Source of the DNA: Petrotoga sp. UBA5851
GTDB taxonomy: Bacteria > Thermotogota > Thermotogae > Petrotogales > Petrotogaceae
Direction of reading: 5' to 3'
DNA length: 50,634 bases
NCBI GenBank assembly: GCA_002431635.1
Contig: DJGH01000070.1
Coordinates: 1-50,634, forward strand
The position numbers and the translations under genes are program-made. A model generated the notes under the pieces. It was not told the DNA's origin, searched no databases, and saw only the letters and a program-made list of their open reading frames with translations. Each line of letters begins with the position of its first letter. Position 1 is the first letter of the stretch. Shown here in pieces: positions 16,168-25,203 of this stretch.

Positions 16168-18069
16168 ATGTGCGGAATATACGGGTGTTTGGGCGAAACA
16201 TCCATGCATGAAATATCAGAAATTTCAGATATTCTTTATCATAGAGGTCCTGATGACTGTGGCTTGTGTACAGCAGATATTGAGAATCGCACTGTTTCAC
16301 ATTATAGGTTCAGTGATTCCATGCCAGGTCTGGAGCATATGACCGTTATTGACAAAGGTTGTGGAATCTCCCGCCGGACTCTTGTATTGGGGCACAGAAG
16401 ACTCTCTATTGTAGATCTTAGCGTTAAAGGCCATCAGCCTATGCAGTTTGACGATCATATAATAATTTTTAACGGTGAAATTTATAATTATATAGAGCTT
16501 CGCGTGGAACTTGAAAAGAAGGGAGTGAAATTTCAGACCCAGAGTGATACTGAAGTCCTTGTCAGAAGCTATATAGCGTATGGTTCTGACTGTCTTGAAA
16601 AATTTAATGGGATGTGGTCGTTCGCCATATACGATATAAAAGGTAAAAAGCTGTTTATTTCGCGTGACAGGTTTGGCGTGAAACCACTTTATTTTTACAA
16701 TGACGGAAGTAATTTTGCATTTGCTTCTGAAATAAAAGCTTTGTTTAAGTTCGGGTTTGTAAGAAAGAATCCTTCAATACAGGAAGCACGACGTTATCTT
16801 ATATATGGGTTGAATGAGTATAGGGATGAGACATGTTTTGAAAATATTTACCGTCTTCTTCCCGGGCATAGTATTGTATTTGATCTTGGGTCACATTCAA
16901 TGAGAACCGAGAAGTATTATGAGATTCCTCAGCAGGCCTCCTATGAGGAGTTTTCAGAAAGCAAGGCTGCGGAGCATTCTCAAAAGTTTCTTGAGATTCT
17001 TACGGATGCTGTTAAAATAAGGCTAAGAAGTGACGTTAGAGTTGGTTCGTGTTTCAGCGGAGGACTTGATTCTTCTGCGATCGTTTATCTTATAAACGGT
17101 CTTCTTAAAAATGAGGAAGTTAAGAGCATAGGAGACATGCAGTATACGTTTTCCAATGTATATAAGAAAAACAGAGAGTATGGTAAGTATGATGAATCTT
17201 CGTGGATTGAACTTGGGGAAAAAGATACCCATGCAAGGAATTTTACCGTGGAGACGTCTGCACAGCATGTAAAAGACCTTAGCAGCAAGGTGGCCTTTCA
17301 TCAGGATGAACCTTTTGATACAACCAGTATTTTTGCACAGTGGAACGTTATGAGTCTTCCCGGAAAATCCGGAATAACCGTCACGCTTGACGGTCAAGGG
17401 GCTGATGAAAGCTGGGCGGGCTATCTGACGTATATCGCGATTGCTTCCCTAGAACAAAAAAAATTCGGAAGCACGAAAAAAATTTCTAACTTCAGCAGCA
17501 GAAATCTTTTGAAAGTAATTGGAGCAAAACTTCTGGGAAAAAGAGGAACGGCCTATTTTCTCAGTGCATCACGTACGGCAAGGGTATTCAGTGGTATAAA
17601 GCCAGTAGAGTATATAGGTTCTTCCAAATTCAGCATATCGGATTTGAACTCAAGGTTAAAATGCGATATGATGGAGTATCTTTCGAATCTTTTAAGGTAT
17701 GCCGACAGAAATGCAATGGCCCACTCTATCGAATCGCGCTTTCCTTTTCTGGATTACCGTCTTGTCGAGTTTGCTTTTTCTGTTCCTTCTGTTTATAAGA
17801 TTCACGACGGATGGACGAAGTATATTGAAAGATCTGCGCTGGAGGGTATAGTAAACAAGGATATTGTATGGCGCAGAGATAAACTCGGGTTTGTTACTCC
17901 TGAAAGTATCTGGTTTGAAAATGATCTTTACGACTGGGGAAATGAAAAGGTTCAAAAGTCAAGACTTTTAAGGGAAATGTCAGTAAAGAAGAACCTTTAT
18001 GAAAATAATCCGCAGCACCGGTGGAAGTTAGTAAATCTTGCAGAATGGGAAAGTGTATTTAATCTTTAA
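16168..18069 (+). CDS. asnB: Asparagine synthase (glutamine-hydrolysing)-type amidotransferase
   Basis: 633 residues. Cys2 after the initiating Met (MCGIYGCLG) is the glutaminase nucleophile. The class II amidotransferase domain (about 1-240) contains GHRRLSIVDLS, FNGEIYNY and SDTEVL. The synthase domain contains the PP-loop SGGLDSS (about 298-304) and DGQGADESWAGY. The C-terminal part includes DRNAMAHSIESRFPFLDYRLVEF. The standard reaction is ATP-dependent transfer of glutamine nitrogen to aspartate. In surface-polysaccharide operons, AsnB-like enzymes are often placed to amidate a sugar carboxylate (compare WbpS-type proteins), and the position between glycosyltransferases makes that role plausible here. 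The sequence alone does not decide between the two. Confidence 0.88.
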   Translation: MCGIYGCLGETSMHEISEISDILYHRGPDDCGLCTADIENRTVSHYRFSDSMPGLEHMTVIDKGCGISRRTLVLGHRRLSIVDLSVKGHQPMQFDDHIIIFNGEIYNYIELRVELEKKGVKFQTQSDTEVLVRSYIAYGSDCLEKFNGMWSFAIYDIKGKKLFISRDRFGVKPLYFYNDGSNFAFASEIKALFKFGFVRKNPSIQEARRYLIYGLNEYRDETCFENIYRLLPGHSIVFDLGSHSMRTEKYYEIPQQASYEEFSESKAAEHSQKFLEILTDAVKIRLRSDVRVGSCFSGGLDSSAIVYLINGLLKNEEVKSIGDMQYTFSNVYKKNREYGKYDESSWIELGEKDTHARNFTVETSAQHVKDLSSKVAFHQDEPFDTTSIFAQWNVMSLPGKSGITVTLDGQGADESWAGYLTYIAIASLEQKKFGSTKKISNFSSRNLLKVIGAKLLGKRGTAYFLSASRTARVFSGIKPVEYIGSSKFSISDLNSRLKCDMMEYLSNLLRYADRNAMAHSIESRFPFLDYRLVEFAFSVPSVYKIHDGWTKYIERSALEGIVNKDIVWRRDKLGFVTPESIWFENDLYDWGNEKVQKSRLLREMSVKKNLYENNPQHRWKLVNLAEWESVFNL

Positions 18070-18087
18070 TGAGGATGGTTTTTAAAA

Positions 18088-19044
18088 TTGGATCAGGAAA
18101 AACGAAATCAATATGAAATTTTTTTAAAGAGCTTGGAGTATATACCTATTTTTTACGAATCATGGTGGCTTGACGCTATAAGCCATGATTTATGGGACTA
18201 TGTCAGTGTGAGCCGAAACAATGAAATTTTTGCGGCTCTGGTTTACTCATACTCCAAAAAGTATATTTTTAATGTCATACATAATCCTCTTCTTACACCT
18301 TACCAGGGCATAATAAATAAATATCCTCCTAATCAGAAAATGACTACGAGGCTGGAATATGAAAAGGATATCTTTAATCAGCTCATTGAAAAGCTGCCCC
18401 CGTTTGATTATTATGACCAGAAGTTCAGACCGCAGTTCGATAACTGGCTTTCGTTCAGATGGAAAGGGTATTCACAGACAACATGTTATTCATATATACT
18501 GGAAGATATTTCTGATACTCAGGAAGTATTTAAAAACTTTCGGGATAATATTAAGTCAGATATCCGCAAAGCAGAAAAAAATCTTACTGTTGAAGATGGC
18601 GATGCCCAGAGCTTCTACCGTCTTAACAGTATGACTTTTTCAAGGCAGGGAATGAAAGTTCCTTATACATTGGAAACAGTTATGCGTATCGACCGGGCGC
18701 TTTCAGAAAGGAATAGAAGGAAGATCTTTATAGCCCGTGACGGACAGGGCAGAGCTCACAGCGGTGTATACATGATTTGGGATGACAGAACCGCTTATTA
18801 TCTTATGGGAGGGTCTGATCCTTCGTTACGAAACAGCGGGGCAACATCTTTATGTTTGTGGAATGCAATCAAGTTTGCTTCCGGATTTGTAAAGGAGTTT
18901 GATTTTGAGGGAAGCGACATTGAACCTGTTGAGAGGTTTTTCAGAGCGTTTGGAGCTAAACAGCACCAGTATTTTCATATAAAAAAAATAAACTCCAGAC
19001 TTCTAAAACTGGCATTTTTCCTTAAGGGGCGTGGATTATTTTGA
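18088..19044 (+). CDS. FemAB/GNAT-like acyl- or aminoacyltransferase
   Basis: 318 residues, starting at a TTG (18088) nine bases after GAGGATGG. The fold pattern is that of the FemAB/GNAT_6 group: an N-terminal half with PLLTPYQGII, then NFRDNIKSDIRKAEKNL, a helix pair, and the C-terminal GNAT half FIARDGQGRAHSGVYMIWDDRTAYYLMGGSDPSLRNSGATSLCLWNAIKFA. EFDFEGSDIEPVERFFRAFGAKQHQYF is the usual end of these proteins. Relatives in polysaccharide clusters transfer an acyl or amino-acyl group to a sugar or lipid. It is cytoplasmic, with no signal or membrane segment. Its stop overlaps the next start by 4 bases. The substrate is unknown. Confidence 0.75.
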   Translation: MDQEKRNQYEIFLKSLEYIPIFYESWWLDAISHDLWDYVSVSRNNEIFAALVYSYSKKYIFNVIHNPLLTPYQGIINKYPPNQKMTTRLEYEKDIFNQLIEKLPPFDYYDQKFRPQFDNWLSFRWKGYSQTTCYSYILEDISDTQEVFKNFRDNIKSDIRKAEKNLTVEDGDAQSFYRLNSMTFSRQGMKVPYTLETVMRIDRALSERNRRKIFIARDGQGRAHSGVYMIWDDRTAYYLMGGSDPSLRNSGATSLCLWNAIKFASGFVKEFDFEGSDIEPVERFFRAFGAKQHQYFHIKKINSRLLKLAFFLKGRGLF

Positions 19045-20159
19045 AGATATGTGTTTATGCCGGAGCAGAACATGCAATAGACGACAACAGGACTTTGAAA
19101 AGTGTTGAGCTTTTCTCCGAATTTTCAGAGGTTGTATACATATATAATTCCCTTTTTGAAAGAGATTTTGAAGCTATAAAAAAACAGTATGCAGACAAAG
19201 CTGTCTCTTTTATAGGAATACGTAAAAACGGAAACGGTCTGAGATCACTTTCGGACTTTGACAAAGAAGCGTTCAGGCATATTGTAGAATGCAATGCCGA
19301 CGTATGGTATGTGCATAATTTTTTTACTGCTAACCCTATGAAAATTTTCAGGCAGGCCAGAAAAAGGGCAAAAAAGATAATCTATGAGATACATGAATAC
19401 GTTCCGGAGGATTTTGCTGAAAATAAAATAAGCAATCCATTTATTCTTAATCAAAAACGCAGATTAATGTTGTTTTTATTTAAAAAAATGATAAAAAATT
19501 CCGATGCGGTTGTAACTATAAACAGATACATACTTGATATGGCTGTAAAAGCCTGCAGACCTTCATATCTTCTTCCAAATCTTGCCTCTTTTGGTATTGA
19601 ACCGAAATGTTTTTCCGAAAGAAAAAACAGACTGGTACTTGCCGGATCTACGAAGAAGGATCTTTCCGCTACTTATGCTATAATCAGTGAAATCAATAAA
19701 AGATCAGACAGCCCTGTAATGCTAGATGTAATAGGTCTTGAAAACACTTCTGCCGCAAAGTTCATAAACTCTGTGAAGTTTATGCCCTATGCACAGATGA
19801 TGCAGGAGATATCCGGAAAAAAATTCAGTCTTCTTACATTCAGAACCTACAACCGCCAATCCAAAAATGACATATACTGTCTTCCAATAAAGTTTTTTGA
19901 CTCTCTGGGAGCAGGTACTCCGGTTATAGTTGACAGTTATTTTAAGGAAATGGCTTACTGGACGGAAAAGTTCGGAGTTGGAGTAGTTATAGACAGTTCC
20001 AAGCCCGAAAAGGCTGCCGAAAAAATTCTTGAAGCAATGGAAGAGAAAAAGTACTCTGTATTTATACAAAATATAAAAGCTAATCAAAGCATGTTTGTCT
20101 GGAATGAGGAAAGGAAAAAGGATTTTTTGTCCTTTATACGGGGGGTATTGAAAACATGA
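19041..20159 (+). CDS. GT4-like glycosyltransferase, paralogue of the gene at 28165
   Basis: 372 residues; TTG start at 19041 overlapping the previous stop (TTGA). GT-B layout: N-terminal domain with ADVWYVHNFFTANPMKIFRQ and KKIIYEIHEYVPEDF, then DAVVTINRYILDMAVK and LLPNLASFG. The C-terminal domain has VKFMPYAQMMQEISGKKFSLLTFRTYNRQSKNDIYCLPIKFFDSLGAGTPVIV, where the conserved pattern D-x-Y-x-L-P-x-K-F-x-D-S is shared almost exactly with the protein at 28165-29271. The two probably share an ancestor and a similar donor. Its stop overlaps the next start (ATGA), so it is tightly coupled to the polysaccharide deacetylase gene. Confidence 0.8.
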   Translation: MKICVYAGAEHAIDDNRTLKSVELFSEFSEVVYIYNSLFERDFEAIKKQYADKAVSFIGIRKNGNGLRSLSDFDKEAFRHIVECNADVWYVHNFFTANPMKIFRQARKRAKKIIYEIHEYVPEDFAENKISNPFILNQKRRLMLFLFKKMIKNSDAVVTINRYILDMAVKACRPSYLLPNLASFGIEPKCFSERKNRLVLAGSTKKDLSATYAIISEINKRSDSPVMLDVIGLENTSAAKFINSVKFMPYAQMMQEISGKKFSLLTFRTYNRQSKNDIYCLPIKFFDSLGAGTPVIVDSYFKEMAYWTEKFGVGVVIDSSKPEKAAEKILEAMEEKKYSVFIQNIKANQSMFVWNEERKKDFLSFIRGVLKT

Positions 20160-21469
20160 AAGAGCTTTGCGGTTCTGTCGTCGCAGAGTATGTTTCGGTT
20201 TTTCTAAACGATCAGTTTCAGAATAAATTTAATATTGAGTTCGATGAAAAGGGTTTTTACAGGATTATAACTGATGGAACCAAAACAGATCTGGTGTTCA
20301 AGATATATCCTTTTTGGGAAAAAGAGAAAGTTGATTTGTTTAAGGATTTTTCACCCCAAACTCTACTTTTCGGAGAAGATGTGCCAGGAACAGTATTTTT
20401 TTTCCTGAGTGGATACTTTGAGTATATAAGTCCGGATAAAAAGGATGTATGGGGGAACTTTCCAGGTAAAGAGAGTTTTCAGGAAAAATTCGGACTTTCA
20501 ATGGTTCCTGTTGCGGATCTTCTGACAGAAGAGGTAATCGTAAAAAAACTTAACGGAGCGGGATTTGATATAAAGCTCAGAAATAACAGACCACTTTTTT
20601 TCCTTACACATGATGTGGATCTTCTTGGGTATTATAAAGCCAACAGCAGGTTGAAGGTTTTGGCAGGAGATATACTTAAAAGAAAGAATATAAGGGAGTT
20701 TTTTGGCAATCTGAGCAATATGGTATCAGGAAACGATCCCTGCGAGGTAGATTATGTACTTTCTAAGAGCATTTCCAGAAATCTGAAAAGCACTTTCTTT
20801 TTTATGGCGGAAAAAAATTCCGGTAAATACTATGGCGGATACGATATAAGTAAGTATGGCGGTTATCTGAAGAGCAAAACCGATCTCATTATTAAAGCCG
20901 CAGGAGATGTAGGCCTTCATTACGGGGTGAATCATCTCGAAAAAAACAGGCTTAAGAATGAGGTAACTTCTCTTGAAAAGGTTCTTGGACGCAGTATAAA
21001 AAGCGGAAGGGCACATTATCTTATTTTTGATTCCGCGAAAAGTTTCGGAGAATATGAAAAAAGCGGTATAGTGCTTGACAGTACCGGCGGGTTTTCAGAC
21101 ATAATAGGGTTCAGATTCGGAACCTGCAAACTTTTCAGACCATTTGACTTTTGTGCGATGAAGGCTTCTTCGGTTATCGAAGCACCTCTGATTATAATGG
21201 ACGGTACGCTTAAGGATACCTTTTTTATGAATCTAAGTTGTGAAAAGGCTGTTGAACTGAGCAAGGAGCTTATAGACACAATATTTAAGTATAGTGGTGT
21301 ATTTACTCTTTTATGGCATAACACCTCGTTCTTCAGAGACGGATGGAACAGATGGGAAGGTGTCTATGAATCAATACTTGACTACACTATGGAAAAGAAG
21401 TTCGTCTCGGTTAATGGACGGGATATAATAAATATTTTTGATGGTGGAAGCTATGAAAAAGATACTTAA
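20156..21469 (+). CDS. Polysaccharide deacetylase-like protein
   Basis: 437 residues. The N-terminal ~145 residues form a separate domain seen in front of such deacetylases in polysaccharide operons. The C-terminal part starts with PLFFLTHDVDLLG, which supplies the HD motif (catalytic Asp and metal-binding Asp). It continues with KSTFFFMAEKNSGKYYGGYD and VGLHYGVNH, a variant of the second metal-binding histidine motif, and ends with FTLLWHNTSFF. NodB-fold enzymes remove N- or O-acetyl groups from sugars. No signal peptide is visible, so it may act on cytoplasmic lipid-linked intermediates. Overlaps on both sides show tight coupling within the operon. Specificity is not evident. Confidence 0.78.
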   Translation: MKELCGSVVAEYVSVFLNDQFQNKFNIEFDEKGFYRIITDGTKTDLVFKIYPFWEKEKVDLFKDFSPQTLLFGEDVPGTVFFFLSGYFEYISPDKKDVWGNFPGKESFQEKFGLSMVPVADLLTEEVIVKKLNGAGFDIKLRNNRPLFFLTHDVDLLGYYKANSRLKVLAGDILKRKNIREFFGNLSNMVSGNDPCEVDYVLSKSISRNLKSTFFFMAEKNSGKYYGGYDISKYGGYLKSKTDLIIKAAGDVGLHYGVNHLEKNRLKNEVTSLEKVLGRSIKSGRAHYLIFDSAKSFGEYEKSGIVLDSTGGFSDIIGFRFGTCKLFRPFDFCAMKASSVIEAPLIIMDGTLKDTFFMNLSCEKAVELSKELIDTIFKYSGVFTLLWHNTSFFRDGWNRWEGVYESILDYTMEKKFVSVNGRDIINIFDGGSYEKDT

Positions 21470-22031
21470 AAAAATTTTTGTAATGATATCCAAACTAATA
21501 GTACCGCTTTTTTTTAATAAGAAATATCTGAAAAGCAAGTATTTTACAGATTCTGATATAGGCTGGAAATGGGCATGGCGGAGCATATGGCATCAGAAGC
21601 TCGGCGGAGTTAACAGGCAGATTCCATGGCCGGTATCTCATAATATCGTGATGGGTACATCATACAATATTGAGTTTGATCTTCAGGATATTAATAACTT
21701 TCAGACTTATGGCTGTTATTTTCAGAATTATTATGGAAAGATTTTCATAGGTAAAGGTTCGTTCATTGCACCCAATGTTGGTATAATAACCCAAAATCAC
21801 GATATATACAATCCTTCAAAGGATATGGAACCGAAAGATGTAGTTCTTGGTAAGTACTGTTGGATAGGTATGAACAGTGTCATTCTTCCAGGAGTGGTTT
21901 TAGGAGATCATACAGTTGTTGGTGCTGGAAGTGTTGTAACTAAAAGCTTTTCAAAAGGCTACTGTGTTATTGCAGGAAATCCTGCTAAGCTTATAAAAGA
22001 GTTGGATAGAGAGAAATTTCAAAATCAATGA
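21453..22031 (+). CDS. Hexapeptide-repeat acetyltransferase
   Basis: 192 residues from the ATG at 21453, preceded by GGTGGA; an in-frame TTG at 21438 is a less likely start. After a basic N-terminus comes a left-handed beta-helix of hexapeptide repeats (IFIGKGSFIAPNVGII, VVLGKYCWIGMNSVILPGVVLGDHTVVGAGSVVTKSF) ending in the usual IAGNPAKLIKELD. The loop QNHDIY has the catalytic-type histidine of the CatB/WbbJ group. It should O- or N-acetylate a sugar with acetyl-CoA. The start lies inside the end of the deacetylase gene, so the two are coupled: one may add acetyl groups and the other remove them. Confidence 0.82.
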   Translation: MKKILKKIFVMISKLIVPLFFNKKYLKSKYFTDSDIGWKWAWRSIWHQKLGGVNRQIPWPVSHNIVMGTSYNIEFDLQDINNFQTYGCYFQNYYGKIFIGKGSFIAPNVGIITQNHDIYNPSKDMEPKDVVLGKYCWIGMNSVILPGVVLGDHTVVGAGSVVTKSFSKGYCVIAGNPAKLIKELDREKFQNQ

Positions 22032-22046
22032 AAAGAGAGTGAGTTG

Positions 22047-23489
22047 ATGTCGTTTAAAAAGAACAGCGTTATGCTCTTTATTTCAAAGACAGTTTATCAG
22101 CTTGTTTCCATGATCTCAATGATGCTTTTGTCAAGAAGCATGCAGATCGGTGATTATGGGGAATACAAGCAATTTTTTTTAGGTCTTTCAGTTGCGGACA
22201 CCGTTCTTAATCTTGGGCTGCCTTCGGCAGTCATTTATTATGTATCTTCAAAAGACCGTGAAAAAAATATACCTAATATTCTTTTTATAATGCTTATGCT
22301 CTCAGGTCTTGTCATATTGCTAGGAAAACCTTATTCTATTATATTTGACTACTCTTTTAAAACCTCTTTTTTTTCCGCCAACTGGATGCTTTTTTCTCTT
22401 TTTTCTTCTATGCTTATTTTTAATGCATGTACCGAAAACTTTTTAATTGCAGTTGATAAAGTTGGAAAGCTTCTTTTTTACTCTGTCATTCCCAATGCTC
22501 TATTTCTTGGTTGTATAGTCTGGTCATGCTTTTATGACAGTTCGAGCATGACTGTAATATATATCAACCTTGTGCGGACGGTTCTTATGTTTGGAATGTC
22601 AGTCTTTTTTTATATGCAGGAAAAACCGCAGATGAAAAAGGTGGATGTTAAGACTATCCGTGCTGTACTTTTTTTTGGTCTTCCTATAGGTCTTTCTGCA
22701 ATAGTTGGCATAATAAACGCTAATATTGACAAGTTTGTTATAGGTTATTTTTATGATAATCAGGTTTTTGCTGTTTTTACAAACGGCGCATATGAGATTC
22801 CGATAATAGGGCTTATCGGAGCGTCCATATTTGGTGTGGCAATACCAAGGATAAAACAGCTTTATTCAGATAACAGGCTTAAAGATCTTAATGACCTGTG
22901 GTTGCGCATAGGCCGGATGATGTGTACGTTAATTATTCCTATTGGGACAGGACTTATTTTGTTCAGTGATGTTGTAGTCAACATTCTTTATTCGGCCAAG
23001 TACAGTGAGGCAACGCTTATATTTGCCGTATACCAGACCGTATTTTTTGTACGGGTGTACTCTTACGGCAGTATATTTGTGGCTGCAGGCAAATCCAAGC
23101 TTTATATGATAAATACAATAATCTCGTTTGTATTTAATTTTATATTGGATATAATATTGGTGAAGTATATGGGGCCTGTCGGTGCAGCAATAGCAACCGT
23201 AATAACGACATACTTTCTGATGCTGCTTCAGGTATGGCAGATAGGCAATATTTTAGGGAAAAAGATTCACGAGGTATTTCCGTGGAAAGAATGGTTTTTG
23301 TCAATAGGAGTTACTGTTGCGGTAAATACTTTTTTGCGAATGTTTTATAATGCGGTGGGAAGATCTGTTATTGTAGGCGTATTGTGTGCATGTGCAGGAT
23401 TTGGAATTTCCTTTTTTATTCTTGGAAGGATTGTTTCCAATGAATTAGGTTCATATATGAAACAGATATTAAAGAAACCAGTTAAATAA
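22047..23489 (+). CDS. Wzx-type polysaccharide flippase (MATE/MOP superfamily)
   Basis: 480 residues from the ATG at 22047 (after AGAGAGTGAG); a TTG three bases earlier is possible. About 12-14 membrane helices. The N-terminus (SVMLFISKTVYQLVSMISMMLLSRSMQIGDYGEYKQF) is the standard start of oligosaccharide flippases, and INANIDKFVIGYF matches the MVF/MOP midpoint motif. It moves the undecaprenyl-linked repeat unit across the membrane for the polymerase encoded at 13724. It sits between two acetyltransferase genes within the same operon. Confidence 0.87.
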   Translation: MSFKKNSVMLFISKTVYQLVSMISMMLLSRSMQIGDYGEYKQFFLGLSVADTVLNLGLPSAVIYYVSSKDREKNIPNILFIMLMLSGLVILLGKPYSIIFDYSFKTSFFSANWMLFSLFSSMLIFNACTENFLIAVDKVGKLLFYSVIPNALFLGCIVWSCFYDSSSMTVIYINLVRTVLMFGMSVFFYMQEKPQMKKVDVKTIRAVLFFGLPIGLSAIVGIINANIDKFVIGYFYDNQVFAVFTNGAYEIPIIGLIGASIFGVAIPRIKQLYSDNRLKDLNDLWLRIGRMMCTLIIPIGTGLILFSDVVVNILYSAKYSEATLIFAVYQTVFFVRVYSYGSIFVAAGKSKLYMINTIISFVFNFILDIILVKYMGPVGAAIATVITTYFLMLLQVWQIGNILGKKIHEVFPWKEWFLSIGVTVAVNTFLRMFYNAVGRSVIVGVLCACAGFGISFFILGRIVSNELGSYMKQILKKPVK

Positions 23490-23516
23490 TTTTGTTTTTA
23501 TACTGGGGGAATAAAA

Positions 23517-24083
23517 ATGAACAATTTTTACGATGCTCAAGAGCTCAAGGAGTTTGGATTTGCGAAAGTCGGAATTAACGTACTTATAAGCAGAAAAGCA
23601 AGCATATACGGTGCTGAAAATATGAGTATAGGCAGCAACGTGCGGATAGACGACTTTTGCATACTAAGCGGAAAGATAACGATAGGAAATTATGTGCATA
23701 TAGGGGCATACAGCGCTATATTTGGAAGTTTTGGCGTTGAAATGCATGATTTTTCTGGCATATCCTCCAGAGTGAGTATATACAGTTCTTCGGATGACTA
23801 TTCGGGAGAATATATGACCAATCCTACAGTTCCTCAAAAATACCGTGGATGCGTAAATGCAAAAGTTGTATTGTCAAAGCATGTGATAGTTGGAGCAGAA
23901 ACGGTTATTCTTCCTGGAGTGGTCATTGGGGAGGGAACGGCAGTGGGCAGTATGTGCCTTGTTAACAGAAGTTGTGATGAATGGTCTATATATGGAGGAA
24001 TACCTGCAAAAAGAATAAAGGAAAGAAGCAGGCATATCCTTGAGCTGGAAAAAGAGCTTCTGAAGGAGAAAAAACATGAATAG
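23517..24083 (+). CDS. Hexapeptide-repeat acyltransferase, probably VioB-like in role
   Basis: 188 residues; ATG after CTGGGGGA. Hexapeptide repeats run from about residue 30 (ISRKASIYGAENMSIGSNVRIDDFCILSGKITIGNYVHIG) to about 165, with an insertion SSDDYSGEYMTNPTVPQKYR in the middle and a C-terminal helix rich in Lys/Glu. The gene overlaps the downstream aminotransferase by 8 bases and is followed by rmlA. This context suggests it acylates the amino group of the dTDP-amino-deoxyhexose made by those enzymes. The family also includes O-acetyltransferases, so the acceptor remains inferred. Confidence 0.8.
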   Translation: MNNFYDAQELKEFGFAKVGINVLISRKASIYGAENMSIGSNVRIDDFCILSGKITIGNYVHIGAYSAIFGSFGVEMHDFSGISSRVSIYSSSDDYSGEYMTNPTVPQKYRGCVNAKVVLSKHVIVGAETVILPGVVIGEGTAVGSMCLVNRSCDEWSIYGGIPAKRIKERSRHILELEKELLKEKKHE

Positions 24084-25203
24084 GCCGATACAGGTAACAA
24101 GATCATCCATGCCTCCGATGGATGAGTATACGGATGAAATAAAAGATTTATGGGATACACACTGGCTTACAAATATGGGAGTAAAACATCATAAGCTTGA
24201 ACAGATGCTGAAAAATTATCTGAAAACGCCATATATAACCTTATTTACAAACGGTCATCTGGCTCTGGAATGTATATTTTCGGCTTTGAAGCTTACTGGG
24301 GAAGTAATCACTACTCCTTTTACATTTGCTTCCACAACCCATGCTATTGTAAGAACCGGACTTAAACCCGTCTTTTGCGATATCAGAGAAGAAGACTGTA
24401 CAATTGATCCTGACAGAATAGAAAGTCTTATAACTAAAAATACTTGTGCCATAGTTCCCATCCATGTTTATGGAAATCTCTGTGATACAGAAAGGATAGA
24501 GGAGATAGCCAGGAAGTATAATCTAAAGGTTGTTTATGACGCTGCGCATGCTTTTGGTGTAAGCAGAAGAGGTAAAAGTTCGGCATGCTTTGGAGATGCA
24601 AGCATGTTCAGCTTTCATGCTACAAAAGTCTTTAACACGATAGAAGGCGGTGCGGTAACTTTCGGAGACGAAAGTCTTATAAAAATTCTTGACGATCTTA
24701 AAAATTTTGGTATAACCGGTCCGGAGACAGTAGAGTATGCCGGAGGAAATGCCAAAATGAATGAATTTCAGGCAGCCATGGGAATATGCAACCTCAGACA
24801 TGTGGACGAAGAAATTGCCAAACGCCGTAAGGTCTATGAAAAATATCTTGATAACCTTGACGGAATAAAACATATAAAGATAATAAAGCCTTCGGAAGAT
24901 ATTATAAGCAACTATGCCTACTTTCCTGTTATATTTGACGGGTACAGGTACAACAGGGATGAAGTGTTTGAGCTTCTCAAAGAAAACCATATTTATGCAC
25001 GTAAGTACTTCTATCCTATTACAAGTGCGTTTGAATGCTATAGGGGAGTATTCGAGCCTAAAAAAACACCGGTTGCTCTTGAGATATCCAAAAAAGTGCT
25101 GACTCTTCCAATGTATGCTGACTTAAGCACGGAAGAGGTTGACAGCATCTGCTCTATTATACTTAACAAAAGTAGCTCTTTTGGTCCTGGGGGTGTAAAA
25201 TGA
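24076..25203 (+). CDS. DegT/DnrJ/EryC1-family sugar aminotransferase (VioA-like)
   Basis: 375 residues, PLP-dependent fold type I. The lysine for PLP is Lys184 in FSFHATKVFNTIEGGA. Other family markers are NGHLALECIFSAL, EVITTPFTFASTTHAIVRTGLKPVFCDI, HVYGNLCDTERIEEIA, and YDAAHAFGV. The start TRSSMPPMDEYTDEI and the overall pattern most resemble VioA-type enzymes, which convert dTDP-4-keto-6-deoxyglucose to dTDP-4-amino-4,6-dideoxyglucose using glutamate. An FdtB-type 3-aminotransferase is the alternative, but no FdtA-like ketoisomerase is in the window. It is tightly coupled to the upstream acyltransferase and overlaps rmlA by 4 bases. Confidence 0.88.
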   Translation: MNRPIQVTRSSMPPMDEYTDEIKDLWDTHWLTNMGVKHHKLEQMLKNYLKTPYITLFTNGHLALECIFSALKLTGEVITTPFTFASTTHAIVRTGLKPVFCDIREEDCTIDPDRIESLITKNTCAIVPIHVYGNLCDTERIEEIARKYNLKVVYDAAHAFGVSRRGKSSACFGDASMFSFHATKVFNTIEGGAVTFGDESLIKILDDLKNFGITGPETVEYAGGNAKMNEFQAAMGICNLRHVDEEIAKRRKVYEKYLDNLDGIKHIKIIKPSEDIISNYAYFPVIFDGYRYNRDEVFELLKENHIYARKYFYPITSAFECYRGVFEPKKTPVALEISKKVLTLPMYADLSTEEVDSICSIILNKSSSFGPGGVK

